DNA of 64,000 bases from Gordonia spumicola (GTDB lineage Bacteria > Actinomycetota > Actinomycetes > Mycobacteriales > Mycobacteriaceae): assembly GCF_009932475.1 (NCBI RefSeq), contig NZ_BJOV01000003.1, forward strand, positions 124,001 to 188,000, given 5' to 3'. Shown here one piece after another: positions 8,580 through 17,557 of this stretch. Within the stretch, counting starts at the first letter, position 1. Every line of letters starts with the position of its first letter. The notes beneath the pieces were generated by a model. That model ran no database searches and was not told where the DNA came from. It worked only from the letters and a program-made list of their open reading frames with translations. The translations under genes and the position numbers were made by a program.

Positions 8580-9440
8580 TCAGATCCCCATTCCGGGGAT
8601 CTCGGGGACCAGTCCCCACAGGCCGAAAGTGAAGACGACGTCGAACACGCCGATCGCCAGGATCGACGTCCGCAGGGCCCGGCCCGCGGCCCGCCCGACG
8701 CCCTCGGGTCCGCCGTCGGCGAAGTACCCGTAGGAGCAGTGCACCAGCGTCACGATGCCCGCGAAGACGACGGCCTTGATCGCCGAGAACCACAGGTCGG
8801 TCGGCGAGAGAGCGAGGTGGAAGAAGTAGTCGTAGGTTCCGGACGATTCGCCGTTGAACCAGACGACCACCAGTCGCGTCGCGATGTAGCTGGCGAGCAG
8901 GCCGATCATGTAGATCGGCAGGACGCACAGCATGGCGGCGATCATGCGGGTGGTGGCGAGGAACGGGATCGACCGGATCGCCATCACGTCGAGCGCCGCG
9001 ATCTCGTCGGAGATACGCATCGCGCCGATCTGCGCGGTGAATCCGGTGCCGACCTTGGCCGCGAGGGCGATCGCGACGACGACCGGTGCGAGTTCTCGCG
9101 TATTGGCGATGGCGGCGAGCATGCCCGACAGGGACGTCATGCCGACGAGTTGGAGACCGCGGTACGTCTCGACGCCGAGCATCATCGCCGCCGCGAGAGA
9201 CATCGCGAGGACGATGCCCATCGTGCCGCCGCCGGACAGCAGGCTCTTGGTCCCGAAGGTCATCTCGGCGACCTGGCGGACGACGTGCTTGCGGTAGTGG
9301 ATCAGGGTGTACGGGATCGCGATGATCGCGCGTGTCACGAAGGTGACGTATTCGCCGATCCGGACCAGGCCGTCCCAGATCGGTCGGACGCGCCGCCGGT
9401 AGCCGCGGCCGACGCGCAGGGTGAGGTCGTACGACACCAT
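8580..9440 (-). CDS. yrbEB: MlaE/YrbE-family permease YrbEB
   Basis: A 286-residue integral membrane permease of the MlaE/YrbE family, the membrane-domain partner of Mce proteins. It has about five to six hydrophobic segments and the conserved cytoplasmic coupling motif around SDEIAALDVMAIRSIPFL. The true start is the ATG at 9440, which overlaps the yrbEA stop (TGATG); the open frame extends further upstream only as read-through of a different frame. It should pair with YrbEA and an MlaF-type ATPase. No such ATPase is encoded in this window, which is usual because MceG is encoded elsewhere. Confidence 0.92.
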   Translation of the reverse strand: MVSYDLTLRVGRGYRRRVRPIWDGLVRIGEYVTFVTRAIIAIPYTLIHYRKHVVRQVAEMTFGTKSLLSGGGTMGIVLAMSLAAAMMLGVETYRGLQLVGMTSLSGMLAAIANTRELAPVVVAIALAAKVGTGFTAQIGAMRISDEIAALDVMAIRSIPFLATTRMIAAMLCVLPIYMIGLLASYIATRLVVVWFNGESSGTYDYFFHLALSPTDLWFSAIKAVVFAGIVTLVHCSYGYFADGGPEGVGRAAGRALRTSILAIGVFDVVFTFGLWGLVPEIPGMGI

Positions 9441-10249
9441 CAGTACGCCCCCACTGCCGGGACGATCATCGTGTACAGCTGTGACAGCACGGTGTTGAAG
9501 ATGAAGACGAGCGCGAAGGCGATGACGACGGCCTCGTTGACGGCGTCGGCCACCCCTCGGGGACCGCCGCGAGCGTGCAGTCCCTTGAAGCAGGCGACGA
9601 TCGTCGACAGCATGCCGAACAACGCCGCCTTGACCAGGGCGGTCACGAAGTCGGACGCCCGGCCGTACTGACTGAACGTGGTCATGAACGCGCCCGCGGG
9701 CAGATGCTGCACGTAGATGTGGTAGAGGTAGCACGCTCCGACGCCGGTCACCGTGATCAGCGACGCCAGCACGACGGCGACGACGATCGCGGCGGCGATG
9801 CGCGGTGCGACGAGACGCTCGATGATGTTGACGCCCATCACCTCCAGGGCGTCGACCTCTTCGCGGATCTTGCGCGAGCCCAGGTCGGTGCAGATGGCCG
9901 ATCCGGCCACGCCTGCCATCATCAGCGCACACACCAGCGCCGAGGCCTGACCGACGATGATGAACGCGACCACGGCGCCGGAGTAGCCGCCCGCGCCGAT
10001 ACGGCCGGCGAGTTCGCCGACCGAGACCGCGATGAACACGCCGACGGGGAGCATCAGGAGCAGCGAAGGCCCGGTGCTGACGCGCCCGATGAAGACGATC
10101 TGGTTCAGCGTCTCGGTCAAGGACAGTCGCAAGCGCAGGATCGCCATGACGAGTCCGCCGATCGACTGCAGTGCGAACCCGAGCGTGTGCCCGGCCTCGA
10201 CCGCGAGATCTCGCAGCGGGCCTGTCGACCGCGGCAGTTCGAACGTCAT
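9440..10249 (-). CDS. yrbEA: MlaE/YrbE-family permease YrbEA
   Basis: A 269-residue membrane permease and the first gene of the mce operon. It has several transmembrane segments and the family motif EEVDALEVMGVNIIERLVAPR, which in MlaE-type proteins contacts the ATPase. The ATG at 10249 follows the purine-rich GGGGGTGAG. A good promoter candidate lies about 50 bp upstream (see 10297-10324). With YrbEB it forms the transmembrane core through which MceA-F deliver lipid. Confidence 0.92.
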   Translation of the reverse strand: MTFELPRSTGPLRDLAVEAGHTLGFALQSIGGLVMAILRLRLSLTETLNQIVFIGRVSTGPSLLLMLPVGVFIAVSVGELAGRIGAGGYSGAVVAFIIVGQASALVCALMMAGVAGSAICTDLGSRKIREEVDALEVMGVNIIERLVAPRIAAAIVVAVVLASLITVTGVGACYLYHIYVQHLPAGAFMTTFSQYGRASDFVTALVKAALFGMLSTIVACFKGLHARGGPRGVADAVNEAVVIAFALVFIFNTVLSQLYTMIVPAVGAY

Positions 10250-10296
10250 CTCACCCCCGGTTGAATGTTACAAGTTTCGTGAAGCTGTATCAGCAG

Positions 10297-10324
10297 ATCA
10301 TATTTGAAATCAGAGATCACGCAA
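10297..10324 (-). promoter_or_regulatory. Candidate promoter of the mce operon
   Basis: On the minus strand a -35-like TTGCGT (10324-10319) is separated by 16 bp from the -10-like TATGAT (10302-10297), about 48 bp upstream of the yrbEA start. The -10 hexamer matches the consensus at five of six positions; the -35 is weaker, as expected for a regulated promoter. No transcript data support it. Confidence 0.5.
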
Positions 10325-10402
10325 GGGTTTTCCGGTCGGCCCCGCGACCATGCACGCGAATCCCCACGAAAGTCCTCCATACGGGCACAACTGGACAGCT
10401 CG

Positions 10403-10414
10403 ATGAAATTTCAT
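10403..10414. promoter_or_regulatory. Perfect palindrome ATGAAATTTCAT, candidate GntR operator
   Basis: A 12-bp perfect inverted repeat lies about 53 bp upstream of the GntR start. Its position between the two divergent genes suits autoregulation and control of mce by the FadR-type protein. The assignment to that regulator is inference. Confidence 0.4.
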
Positions 10415-10466
10415 ATACGACTGAGTAATGATGTGGAGCGCCCCTGCACCCAGCGACAATGGAACG

Positions 10467-11147
10467 ATGGCCCTCACCACGCACCGTCGGCAGATCACCG
10501 AGGTTGTCGCGGACGACCTCCGCCTGCAGATCATGACCGGCAGGCTGCGGTCGGGGGACTTCGTCCGGCTCGACGAAACCGCCATCTCCTACGGCTGCAG
10601 CGTGACGCCCGTGCGCGAGGCTCTCGTCACCCTGCGCGGCGAAGGCCTGGTCCGGTCGTCGCGGCACCGGGGATTCATCGTCGAGACGCTCACCAGGCGA
10701 GACGTCGTCGACGTCTTCTGGATCCAGGCCGAGCTGTCCGCCAGGCTGACGATGCGGGCCGCCGACGCCGACACCCTCGCCGACGACCTCGTCACCCTCA
10801 AGAAGATGGTCGACGGCATCGAGGCGGCCGTCGAGTCGGGAGCGCACGACGACGTGATCGCGGGCGAGTACGCATTCCATCGTGAGATCAACCGCATGGC
10901 GCAGAGCAAGAAGGTCGCCTGGTTCCTCGCGGCAGCGAGCCGGTACAGCCCGCACGACGTCTACGTGCGCGATCGCGAGTGGACGACGCACGCCGTCGCC
11001 AGCCATCGACGCCTCCTCGAACTGCTCGCAAGCGACGACAAACAGGGCATCGCCGACGAGATCCGCACCCAGTTCGGCGACGCGCGCGACCGACTTCTGT
11101 CACATCTGGAATCCGTCGGATTCTTCGACGACCAGCCGAGTGCGTAG
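10467..11147 (+). CDS. GntR-family (FadR/FCD) regulator, Mce1R-like
   Basis: A 226-residue regulator. The N-terminal winged helix-turn-helix (about residues 10-70) contains [36 protein letters not shown], the typical GntR pattern ending in PVREAL. A helical FCD effector domain follows (about 80-215), with the conserved D-x-x-x-H-x-x-I spacing in [12 protein letters not shown] and further histidines near 160 and 178 that could bind metal plus ligand. It is encoded divergently from the mce operon, as mce1R is from mce1 in M. tuberculosis, where the protein represses the transporter. The ATG at 10467 is chosen; an in-frame ATG at 10428 lies closer to the palindrome and would add an unconserved extension. 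Fatty-acyl ligands are known for related FadR proteins. Confidence 0.85.
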   Translation: MALTTHRRQITEVVADDLRLQIMTGRLRSGDFVRLDETAISYGCSVTPVREALVTLRGEGLVRSSRHRGFIVETLTRRDVVDVFWIQAELSARLTMRAADADTLADDLVTLKKMVDGIEAAVESGAHDDVIAGEYAFHREINRMAQSKKVAWFLAAASRYSPHDVYVRDREWTTHAVASHRRLLELLASDDKQGIADEIRTQFGDARDRLLSHLESVGFFDDQPSA

Positions 11148-11190
11148 GATTCGGGCCGCAGCCGACAACGCCTCAAGCGAAGGATCACCG

Positions 11191-12660
11191 ATGAGCAGTC
11201 AGCCCGCGACGACAGGTATCGCGGTCATCGTCCTGGCAGCCGGAGCAGGCACCCGGATGAAGTCGAAGACCCCCAAGATCCTGCACCGCATCGGCGGACG
11301 ATCCCTCGTCGGCCACGCGATGCACGGAGCCGACGGCATCAACCCGGACGCCCTCGTCGGCGTCGTCAGCCACCAGCGCGAACGTGTGATCGACGAGATC
11401 GGACGCACCGCGGGAGTCCTCGGCCGCGAGATCCTCATCGCCGAGCAGGACGAGCCGCGCGGCACCGGCGACGCCGCCCGCGTCGGCATGGCCGAGATCG
11501 TCGACTTCGACGGCACCGTCCTGGTCACGGTCGCCGACGCACCGCTCCTCGACGCGCAGACCCTCGCGGCCCTCGTCGGCACGCACACCGCGGGCGACGG
11601 CGCAGCCGTCACGCTGACCAGTTTTGTCGTCGCCGACCCGACCGGATACGGCCGGATCGTGCGCAATCCGGCCGGCGAGGTGACCGCGATCGTCGAGCAC
11701 AAGGACGCCTCCGACGCCGAACTCGCCATCGACGAGGTGAACGCGGGCATCTACGCCTTCGACGCCGCCGTCCTGCGCGACGGACTGTCGAAGCTGTCGA
11801 CCGACAACGCGCAGGGCGAGTTCTATCTCACCGACGTCGTCGCGATCGCACGGGAGGCCGGACAGGCCGTCCGTGCGCACGTCGTCGACGACCCGGCCGT
11901 CGTCGCGGGTTGCAACGACCGGGCCCAGCTCGCCGCGCTCGGGGCCGAGCTGAACCGCCGCACCGTCCGCCGTCACATGCTGGCAGGCGTCACCGTCGTC
12001 GACCCGGCGACCACCTGGATCGACGTCGACGTCGTCCTCGGTCAGGACGTGCACATCGAACCCGGCACTCAGCTGCACGGCCGCTGCGTGATCGCCGACG
12101 ACGTCGTGCTCGGTCCCGACACCACGCTGGACAGCGTGGTCGTCGGTGCGGGAGCGAAGGTCGTCCGCACGCACGGATCGGCCTCGATCATCGGCGCGGG
12201 TGCCGACGTCGGACCGTTCGCCTACCTGCGCCCCGGCACCGACCTCGGCGAGCAGGGGAAGATCGGGGCGTTCGTCGAGACCAAGAACGCCCAGATCGGC
12301 AACGGAACCAAGATCCCCCACCTCACATACGTCGGAGACGCCGAGATCGGCGAGTGCACCAACATCGGCGCGTCGAGCGTGTTCGTCAACTACGACGGCG
12401 TGAACAAGCACAAGACGGTCATCGGTTCCCACTGCCGGACCGGCTCGGACAACATGTTCGTGGCGCCGCTCACGATCGGTGACGGTGTGTACACGGGTGC
12501 GGGTACCGTGCTCCGAGGGGACGTGCCCGCGGGTGCGCTCGCGGTGTCCGCTGGATCACAGCGCATCATTGAAGACTGGGTGCCCAAGAAGCGCCCCGGA
12601 ACGGCGGCTGCCGATGCGGCCCTGGCCGCCAAGAACGACCTCGATCAGGAGAACAACTAA
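11191..12660 (+). CDS. glmU: Bifunctional UDP-GlcNAc pyrophosphorylase / glucosamine-1-phosphate acetyltransferase GlmU
   Basis: A 489-residue protein of normal length for actinobacterial GlmU. The N-terminal uridylyltransferase domain shows [11 protein letters not shown] at residues 15-25, ADAPLL in the metal/UTP site and EVNAGIYAF. The C-terminal half is a left-handed beta-helix with isoleucine-rich hexapeptide repeats ([42 protein letters not shown]). The last segment is the flexible Ala/Lys-rich tail. It acetylates glucosamine-1-phosphate and makes UDP-N-acetylglucosamine for peptidoglycan and the arabinogalactan linker. The start at 11191 follows AAGGATCACCG. It is four bases upstream of prs, the normal arrangement in this order. 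Confidence 0.97.
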   Translation: MSSQPATTGIAVIVLAAGAGTRMKSKTPKILHRIGGRSLVGHAMHGADGINPDALVGVVSHQRERVIDEIGRTAGVLGREILIAEQDEPRGTGDAARVGMAEIVDFDGTVLVTVADAPLLDAQTLAALVGTHTAGDGAAVTLTSFVVADPTGYGRIVRNPAGEVTAIVEHKDASDAELAIDEVNAGIYAFDAAVLRDGLSKLSTDNAQGEFYLTDVVAIAREAGQAVRAHVVDDPAVVAGCNDRAQLAALGAELNRRTVRRHMLAGVTVVDPATTWIDVDVVLGQDVHIEPGTQLHGRCVIADDVVLGPDTTLDSVVVGAGAKVVRTHGSASIIGAGADVGPFAYLRPGTDLGEQGKIGAFVETKNAQIGNGTKIPHLTYVGDAEIGECTNIGASSVFVNYDGVNKHKTVIGSHCRTGSDNMFVAPLTIGDGVYTGAGTVLRGDVPAGALAVSAGSQRIIEDWVPKKRPGTAAADAALAAKNDLDQENN

Positions 12661-12664
12661 GCCG

Positions 12665-13642
12665 ATGACTTGGACCACCGACAATCAGAAGAACCTCATG
12701 CTGTTCGCCGGTCGGGCGCACCCCGAGCTGGCGCAGGCGGTCTCCGACGCTCTCGGCGTCCCGGTCACCCCGCAGACGGCGCGCGACTTCGCCAACGGCG
12801 AGATCTTCGTCCGCTTCGAGGACTCGGTCCGCGGCAGCGACGCCTTCGTCCTGCAGAGCTGCCCGTACCCCATGAACCAGTGGATCATGGAGACGCTCAT
12901 CATGATCGACGCGCTCAAGCGCGGCAGCGCCAAGCGCATCACCGCGGTCCTGCCGTTCTACCCGTACGCCCGCCAGGACAAGAAGCACCGCGGCCGTGAG
13001 CCGATCTCGGCCCGCCTGATCGCCGACCTGTTCAAGACCGCGGGCGCCGATCGCATCATCACGGTCGATCTGCACACCGACCAGATCCAGGGCTTCTTCG
13101 ACGGTCCCGTCGATCACATGCACGCCCAGGGCCAGCTCGCCGAGTACGTCCGCACCAAGTACGGCACCGAGAACATCTGCGTCGTGTCGCCGGACGCGGG
13201 CCGCGTCAAGGTCGGCGAGAAGTGGGCCGACTCGCTCGACGGCGCGCCGATGGCGTTCGTGCACAAGACCCGTGACCCCGATGTGCCGAACCAGATCAAG
13301 TCGAACCGCGTGGTCGGCGACGTGTCGGGTAAGACCTGTGTCCTGATCGACGACATGATCGACACCGGCGGCACCATCGCGGGCGCCGTCAACGTCCTCA
13401 AGGAGGCCGGCGCGGGCGACGTGATCATCGCCACGACGCACGGTGTGTTCTCGCACCCGGCCGCCGAGCGCCTCGCCAACTGCGGCGCGCGCGAAGTCAT
13501 CGCCACCGACACCCTGCCGATCCCCGAGGACAAGCAGTTCGACAACCTCACCGTGCTGTCGATCGCCCCGCTGCTGGCCCAGACCATCCGCGAAGTCTTC
13601 GAGAACGGCTCGGTCACCAGCCTCTTCAACGGCGTCGCGTAG
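12665..13642 (+). CDS. prs: Ribose-phosphate pyrophosphokinase
   Basis: A 325-residue PRPP synthetase, the expected length. It carries the flexible-loop/ATP segment FYPYARQDKKHRGREPIS (around residues 97-114), the metal-binding VDLHTDQIQGFF and the PRPP-binding signature VLIDDMIDTGGTIAGA. It makes phosphoribosyl pyrophosphate for nucleotide, histidine and decaprenyl-phosphoribose synthesis. The ATG lies four bases after the glmU stop, so the two are co-transcribed. The same gene pair occurs in M. tuberculosis. Confidence 0.97.
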   Translation: MTWTTDNQKNLMLFAGRAHPELAQAVSDALGVPVTPQTARDFANGEIFVRFEDSVRGSDAFVLQSCPYPMNQWIMETLIMIDALKRGSAKRITAVLPFYPYARQDKKHRGREPISARLIADLFKTAGADRIITVDLHTDQIQGFFDGPVDHMHAQGQLAEYVRTKYGTENICVVSPDAGRVKVGEKWADSLDGAPMAFVHKTRDPDVPNQIKSNRVVGDVSGKTCVLIDDMIDTGGTIAGAVNVLKEAGAGDVIIATTHGVFSHPAAERLANCGAREVIATDTLPIPEDKQFDNLTVLSIAPLLAQTIREVFENGSVTSLFNGVA

Positions 13643-13711
13643 TCCCGAGAAACAGGTCCGTCACGCCGCCGGGTGTGGCGGACCTGTTCGTATGATCACC
13701 GGAGGAGTCAG

Positions 13712-14197
13712 GTGCAGAACGAACTGGAACAGGCGTTCCTCGCGAAGTCTGCGGAGTGCTTCGAGCAGATGACACAGGTGCTCGAGACGATGGGCGACGA
13801 CCTGGTGAACGTCCGCCCCGATCTGCCCGGCGCGAACAGCTGCTATGCGATCGCCTTCCACTGTGTGGGCGTCGTCGACTACTGGCTCGGGTCGTTCGTC
13901 GCCGGTGCCCGCATCCCGCGTGACCGCGACGCTGAGTTCACGGCGTCCGGAACCGTCGCCGACATCGTCGAGCGGCTCGCCGACGCCGCGGAACGGCTAC
14001 CGGCGTGGGTGCGCATCGCCGTCACCGACGGCGTCCTGGACCGGGACGTCGCCGACCATGTGACCAGTGGGACCACGCGCACCGAACTGCTCGCGACCGC
14101 GACACCCGAGTGGGCGCTCCTCCACGTGCTGCAGGACATCGCCCAGCACGTCGGGCACATGGAGATCACTCGCGACCTGCTTCTCGCATCGCGTTAG
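13712..14197 (+). CDS. DinB-like (DUF664-type) four-helix protein
   Basis: A 161-residue protein. The GTG at 13712 is chosen because a strong GGAGGAG lies just upstream; an ATG further back lacks such a site. Histidines that could form the DinB metal site are seen in AFHCVGVV (about residue 49) and DIAQHVGHMEI (about 149-152). The overall helical pattern fits the DinB/mycothiol-dependent maleylpyruvate isomerase superfamily, whose members are often metal-dependent thiol transferases using mycothiol. No specific reaction can be assigned. It lies nine bases upstream of arsC and may be co-transcribed. Confidence 0.65.
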   Translation: MQNELEQAFLAKSAECFEQMTQVLETMGDDLVNVRPDLPGANSCYAIAFHCVGVVDYWLGSFVAGARIPRDRDAEFTASGTVADIVERLADAAERLPAWVRIAVTDGVLDRDVADHVTSGTTRTELLATATPEWALLHVLQDIAQHVGHMEITRDLLLASR

Positions 14198-14206
14198 GCT
14201 GACGTC

Positions 14207-14548
14207 GTGGACGCAACGATCTATCACAATCCCCGCTGCTCGACCTCGCGCAAGACCCTGGACAAGCTCACCGAGGCCGGGCTCGACGTCACCGTCGTCA
14301 AGTACCTCACCGAGGGATGGACGCGCGATCAGCTGCTGACGCTGTTCACCGACGCCGGACTGACCCCCGGACAGGCCGCGCGCAAGCGCGAAGCCCTCTA
14401 CAAGGAGCTGAACCTCGCCGAAGCGTCGGACGACGAGATCCTCGACGCCATGGTCGCGAACCCCGTCCTGGTGGAACGCCCGTTCGTCGTCACCGACAAG
14501 GGCACGCGCCTGGCCCGCCCGATCGAGAGCGTCGACGAGATCGTGTAG
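14207..14548 (+). CDS. arsC: ArsC-family arsenate reductase (glutaredoxin type)
   Basis: A 113-residue ArsC/Spx-family protein with a GTG start. The N-terminal signature HNPRCSTSRKTL places the catalytic cysteine at residue 11. The C-terminal region NPVLVERPFVV contains the conserved arginine that binds oxyanion in this family. Family members reduce arsenate to arsenite with a small thiol, although many housekeeping homologues near prs have no proven arsenic role. There is no arsenite exporter or ArsR nearby, so the arsenic function is presumed from family only. Confidence 0.8.
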   Translation: MDATIYHNPRCSTSRKTLDKLTEAGLDVTVVKYLTEGWTRDQLLTLFTDAGLTPGQAARKREALYKELNLAEASDDEILDAMVANPVLVERPFVVTDKGTRLARPIESVDEIV

Positions 14549-14557
14549 CGACCCCGA

Positions 14558-14613
14558 CGGTGATTGAGCCGGTCCGGAGCGATAGCGAAGGACCGTGTCG
14601 AAATCTCGTGACG
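14558..14613 (+). repeat. Diverged copy of the TTGAGCC...GTGTCGAAATC dispersed repeat
   Basis: This stretch reads CGGTGATTGAGCCGG, then GAGCGATAGCGAAG, then GTGTCGAAATCTCG. It matches the reverse complement of the two units at 1078-1256 at both ends and in spacing, with divergence in the middle. It sits in the convergent gap between arsC and the epoxide-hydrolase-like gene. Confidence 0.7.
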
Positions 14614-14629
14614 ATCGCTGGAACGTGTC

Positions 14630-15067
14630 TCATCGCCGCCCGACGCCGTCGAACGTCCGGTTGAGGCGGGGCAGCGGAATCGTCAGGACACCGCGGACGA
14701 GGCCGCGGGTGAAGTCGACGAAGTCGAAGTAGTCGCGCCACACGGTGATCTGGCCGTCGCGGACCTCGAACCGGCCGCACACCCAGAAGCGCATGCGGAG
14801 CGGGCCGATCCGCAATTCGTCCAGCCGCTCGGTGAGGACGACGGCGCCGTCTGCGGCCACCGACAGGAACTGGACGTCGAAGCCCATCCGCGGCGAGTTC
14901 AGCTTCCGCATGATCGGCGCGAAGCGGCGCATGCCACGGACCGTCGGCAGGGAGACGTTGGTGTAGACGATGTCGTCGTGGACGTCGACGAGCGCACCGT
15001 CGACGTCGCCGTCCGCAAGGGCGGTGAGGAAGTGTCGAACCAGGTCAGCAGGCATCTGAGACGTCAT
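14630..15067 (-). CDS. Limonene-1,2-epoxide hydrolase-like protein
   Basis: A 145-residue single-domain protein with the fold length of the limonene-epoxide-hydrolase family (NTF2-like). The catalytic pattern of that family is present: Tyr35 and Asn37 (VYTNV), Arg81 and Asp83 in TERLDEL, and Asp112 in WRDYFD. The spacing is close to the Arg99-Asp101-Asp132 triad of the Rhodococcus enzyme. It probably hydrates a small epoxide, but the natural substrate is unknown. It is read divergently from the secreted glycosidase gene, with a 55-bp gap between them. Confidence 0.72.
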   Translation of the reverse strand: MTSQMPADLVRHFLTALADGDVDGALVDVHDDIVYTNVSLPTVRGMRRFAPIMRKLNSPRMGFDVQFLSVAADGAVVLTERLDELRIGPLRMRFWVCGRFEVRDGQITVWRDYFDFVDFTRGLVRGVLTIPLPRLNRTFDGVGRR

Positions 15068-15122
15068 GCCCTCATGGTAATCTGCCTCACATTTCGACCG
15101 TGACTGACCCGAGGGGATCTCG

Positions 15123-16193
15123 ATGAAGCGAATGCTGGCGATACTGGCGGCCGTCGCGACCGCCGCCGCCCTGTGCGTGGCGATCGGCTCGCCGGCACGG
15201 GCGGCCGTCGAGGCCCCCGCCGACGGCTACGGCTTCGCCCAGGGCGCGGCGCAGATCCAGATGAGCGCAGCCGACCTGAACCGTGAGCTGGACGCCGTCT
15301 CGGCGACCAAGGGCGAGTGGCTGCGCGTGATGATCGACTGGGCGAGCATCGAACGCACCAAGGGCGTCTACGACTGGACGATTCCCGACCGCGTGATCGG
15401 CGCGGCCCGCTCCCACCATCTCAAAGTCCTGTCGCTGGTGTTGACGACACCGTCGTGGGCGCGCCGCGGCGGGGCCCTCGGCGGCATGTACGCGCCGCCC
15501 GCCGACCCCGCGGCGATCGGCCCGTTCTACCGCGCGCTGATCGGCCGGTACCCCGACGTCACCCGCCACGAGGTGTGGAACGAGCCGAATCTCCAGGCGT
15601 TCTGGGGCATGTACCAACCCAACGCCGCCGAGTACACGGCGCTGCTGAAGGCGTCGTACACGGCGATCAAGGCCGTCCAGCCGTCGGGCACCGTCGTCGC
15701 GGGCGGCCTGAGCCCGGACGCGGGCGCCGCGAACTTCGTCAAGGGCATGTACGCCGCGGGCGCGAAGGGCTTCTTCGACGCCGCCGCCATGCACCCGTAC
15801 GTCTTCCCGAAGGGCATCGATGTGACGCCGAACGGGTGGTCGGAGCTGAAGGACATCCGGTCGGTGATGGTCGCGAGCGGTGACGCCGACAAGAAGATCT
15901 GGCTCACCGAGATGGGCGCGGCGACGATCAACCCGACCGGCGACACCGGCAGCAGCTCGGGCAGCCTCGGCTCGATCGGGTTCGGCGCCGACCAGATGGT
16001 GACGCAGCAGGAGCAGGCCGCCGAGATCGTCGACGTGCTGCGGGCCGCCGCTCGCTCCGGCTATTGCGGGCCCGCGTTCATCTACTCGGTCCGCGACTAC
16101 GGAACGGCCGCGAACAACCGCGAGGACAACTTCGGAGCCCTGCTGACTCACGACTGGAAGCCGAAGTACACGGCATCGGTGCTGGCCGAGTAG
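15123..16193 (+). CDS. Secreted clan GH-A glycoside hydrolase
   Basis: A 356-residue exported protein. A signal peptide ends at about residue 27 (SPARA-AVEA). The mature part is a TIM barrel with clan GH-A catalytic residues: the acid/base Glu154 in HEVWNEPN and the likely nucleophile Glu263 in KIWLTEMG. The pattern is closest to GH5/GH39-type enzymes that act on plant or glycolipid glycans. Exact family and substrate cannot be fixed by eye. It interrupts the gap between arsC and rplY. The start at 15123 follows a GAGGGG element. Confidence 0.75.
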   Translation: MKRMLAILAAVATAAALCVAIGSPARAAVEAPADGYGFAQGAAQIQMSAADLNRELDAVSATKGEWLRVMIDWASIERTKGVYDWTIPDRVIGAARSHHLKVLSLVLTTPSWARRGGALGGMYAPPADPAAIGPFYRALIGRYPDVTRHEVWNEPNLQAFWGMYQPNAAEYTALLKASYTAIKAVQPSGTVVAGGLSPDAGAANFVKGMYAAGAKGFFDAAAMHPYVFPKGIDVTPNGWSELKDIRSVMVASGDADKKIWLTEMGAATINPTGDTGSSSGSLGSIGFGADQMVTQQEQAAEIVDVLRAAARSGYCGPAFIYSVRDYGTAANNREDNFGALLTHDWKPKYTASVLAE

Positions 16194-16366
16194 GTTTCCC
16201 GACCCCGCCCCTGGTAGGGTGGCTGCCGTTGTCTCGGCGAGGGTGACCCGTTCACCGTTATCGGCGCGACTGCGCAGACCTCCACTGCACCCGTGTGGGA
16301 CGAGATCGCGTGTCGAAGCCGCCTTGTCGCGGCGCCACCGATTGTCGAAACCCTTTGGAGGACACC
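16194..16366 (+). promoter_or_regulatory. Leader and probable promoter of rplY-pth
   Basis: This intergenic region holds a -10-like TAGGGT at about 16214-16219 and a short hairpin GGTGA-CCCGT-TCACC at about 16242-16256. It leaves an untranslated leader of roughly 140 nt. A ribosomal-protein leader with structure is plausible, but nothing more specific is recognised. Confidence 0.35.
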
Positions 16367-16972
16367 ATGTCTAACACCAACACGCTCGCTGTCGCACTCC
16401 GTACCGGCAAGGGCAAGGGCGCCGCTCGTCGCGCTCGCCGCGAGGGCCAGGTCCCGGCCGTCCTGTACGGCCACGGCACCGACCCGAAGCACCTGCTGCT
16501 CCCGGCCCGCGAGCTCGCCGCCATCCTGCGCAACAACGGCCTCAACGCCATCATCGAGCTCGACATCGAGGGCGACAAGCAGCTCGCACTGACCAAGCAG
16601 GTCGACGTCCACGCGCTGCGCAACTACATCGAGCACGTCGATCTCCTCGTCGTCAAGCGCGGCGAGAAGGTCACCGTCGAGGTCGCCGTCGTCGTCGAGG
16701 GCGACGCCGTCTCCGGCAGCCTGGTGGTCCAGGACGCCAGCGTCGTCGAGGTCGAGGCCGAGGCTCTGCACATCCCCGAGCAGATCGTCGCATCGGTCGA
16801 AGGCCTCGGCGCGGGCAGCTCCATCACCGCGGGCGACCTGACCCTCCCGGCAGGCGTCACCCTCGTGTCGGACGCGGGCACGCTGATCGTCGCCGTCAAC
16901 GAGACCAAGGGCGCCGCCGCGGGCGACGACGAGGCCGAGGCCCCCGCCGACGCCGAAGCGGCCGCAGAGTGA
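16367..16972 (+). CDS. rplY: 50S ribosomal protein L25 (CTC form)
   Basis: A 201-residue protein of the two-domain L25/Ctc type. The N-terminal 5S-rRNA-binding domain covers about residues 1-95 ([18 protein letters not shown]). The C-terminal TL5/Ctc beta domain follows, and the tail is rich in Ala/Glu/Asp. The start ATG at 16367 follows TGGAGGACACC. A 170-bp leader separates it from the preceding gene. It is 16 bases upstream of pth, as in other Mycobacteriales. Confidence 0.95.
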   Translation: MSNTNTLAVALRTGKGKGAARRARREGQVPAVLYGHGTDPKHLLLPARELAAILRNNGLNAIIELDIEGDKQLALTKQVDVHALRNYIEHVDLLVVKRGEKVTVEVAVVVEGDAVSGSLVVQDASVVEVEAEALHIPEQIVASVEGLGAGSSITAGDLTLPAGVTLVSDAGTLIVAVNETKGAAAGDDEAEAPADAEAAAE

Positions 16973-16988
16973 TTCTGCTGCAACGTCA

Positions 16989-17555
16989 GTGAAACTGATC
17001 GTCGGACTGGGCAATCCCGGTCCCTCCTACGAGAAGACCAGGCACAACATCGGCGCCATGGTGGCCGACAGCCTGGTCTTCTCGGCCGGGGAGAAATACT
17101 CCGTTCACAAGAAGTCCGGCGCCGAGACCGCGACCGTCCGCATCGGCGGCGAACCGGTCATCATCGCGAAGGCCCGGGCCTACATGAACGTGACGGGCCG
17201 CCAGATCGGCCCGCTCGCCGCCTACTACTCGGTGGCCCCCGCCGACCTCATCGTGCTGCACGACGAGTTGGACATCGACTTCGGTCAGGTCCGCCTCAAA
17301 CAGGGCGGCGGCGAAGGCGGCCACAACGGACTGCGATCCATCACCTCGGCCGTCGGCACGCGTGACTATCTCCGCGTCCGACTCGGCATCGGCAGGCCGC
17401 CCGGCCGCCAGGATCCGGCCGACTTCGTGCTCAAGCCGTTCCCGTCAGCCGCGAAGGCCGACGTGGAACTTCTCATCGCCAACGGCGTCGACGCCGCCGA
17501 GCTCCTCGTCCGACAGGGCCTGGAAGCCGCGCAGAACACCGTTCACGCCTGGTGA
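16989..17555 (+). CDS. pth: Peptidyl-tRNA hydrolase
   Basis: A 188-residue protein of standard length with a GTG start. The signature [17 protein letters not shown] is present with the catalytic His19. Also visible are the conserved Asn in the AYMNVTG segment and the [10 protein letters not shown] and [13 protein letters not shown] motifs of the active-site crevice. It frees tRNA from prematurely released peptidyl-tRNA. It is probably co-transcribed with rplY. It is the last gene of the conserved housekeeping block; lineage-specific genes begin right after it. Confidence 0.97.
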   Translation: MKLIVGLGNPGPSYEKTRHNIGAMVADSLVFSAGEKYSVHKKSGAETATVRIGGEPVIIAKARAYMNVTGRQIGPLAAYYSVAPADLIVLHDELDIDFGQVRLKQGGGEGGHNGLRSITSAVGTRDYLRVRLGIGRPPGRQDPADFVLKPFPSAAKADVELLIANGVDAAELLVRQGLEAAQNTVHAW

Positions 17556-17557
17556 TC

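Larger units (their letters stand above)
10250..10466. promoter_or_regulatory. Divergent regulatory region between the mce operon and its GntR regulator
   Basis: This 217-bp gap is clearly AT-richer than its surroundings. It separates yrbEA (minus) from the GntR gene (plus). It holds a sigma-70-like promoter reading toward mce and a perfect 12-bp palindrome, ATGAAATTTCAT, at 10403-10414. The AT-rich segments GATCATATTTGAAATCAGAGATC and GAAATTTCATATACGA share TGAAAT/ATTTCA words. A FadR-type regulator could use these as operators. The divergent layout matches mce1R-mce1 of M. tuberculosis. Confidence 0.6.
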
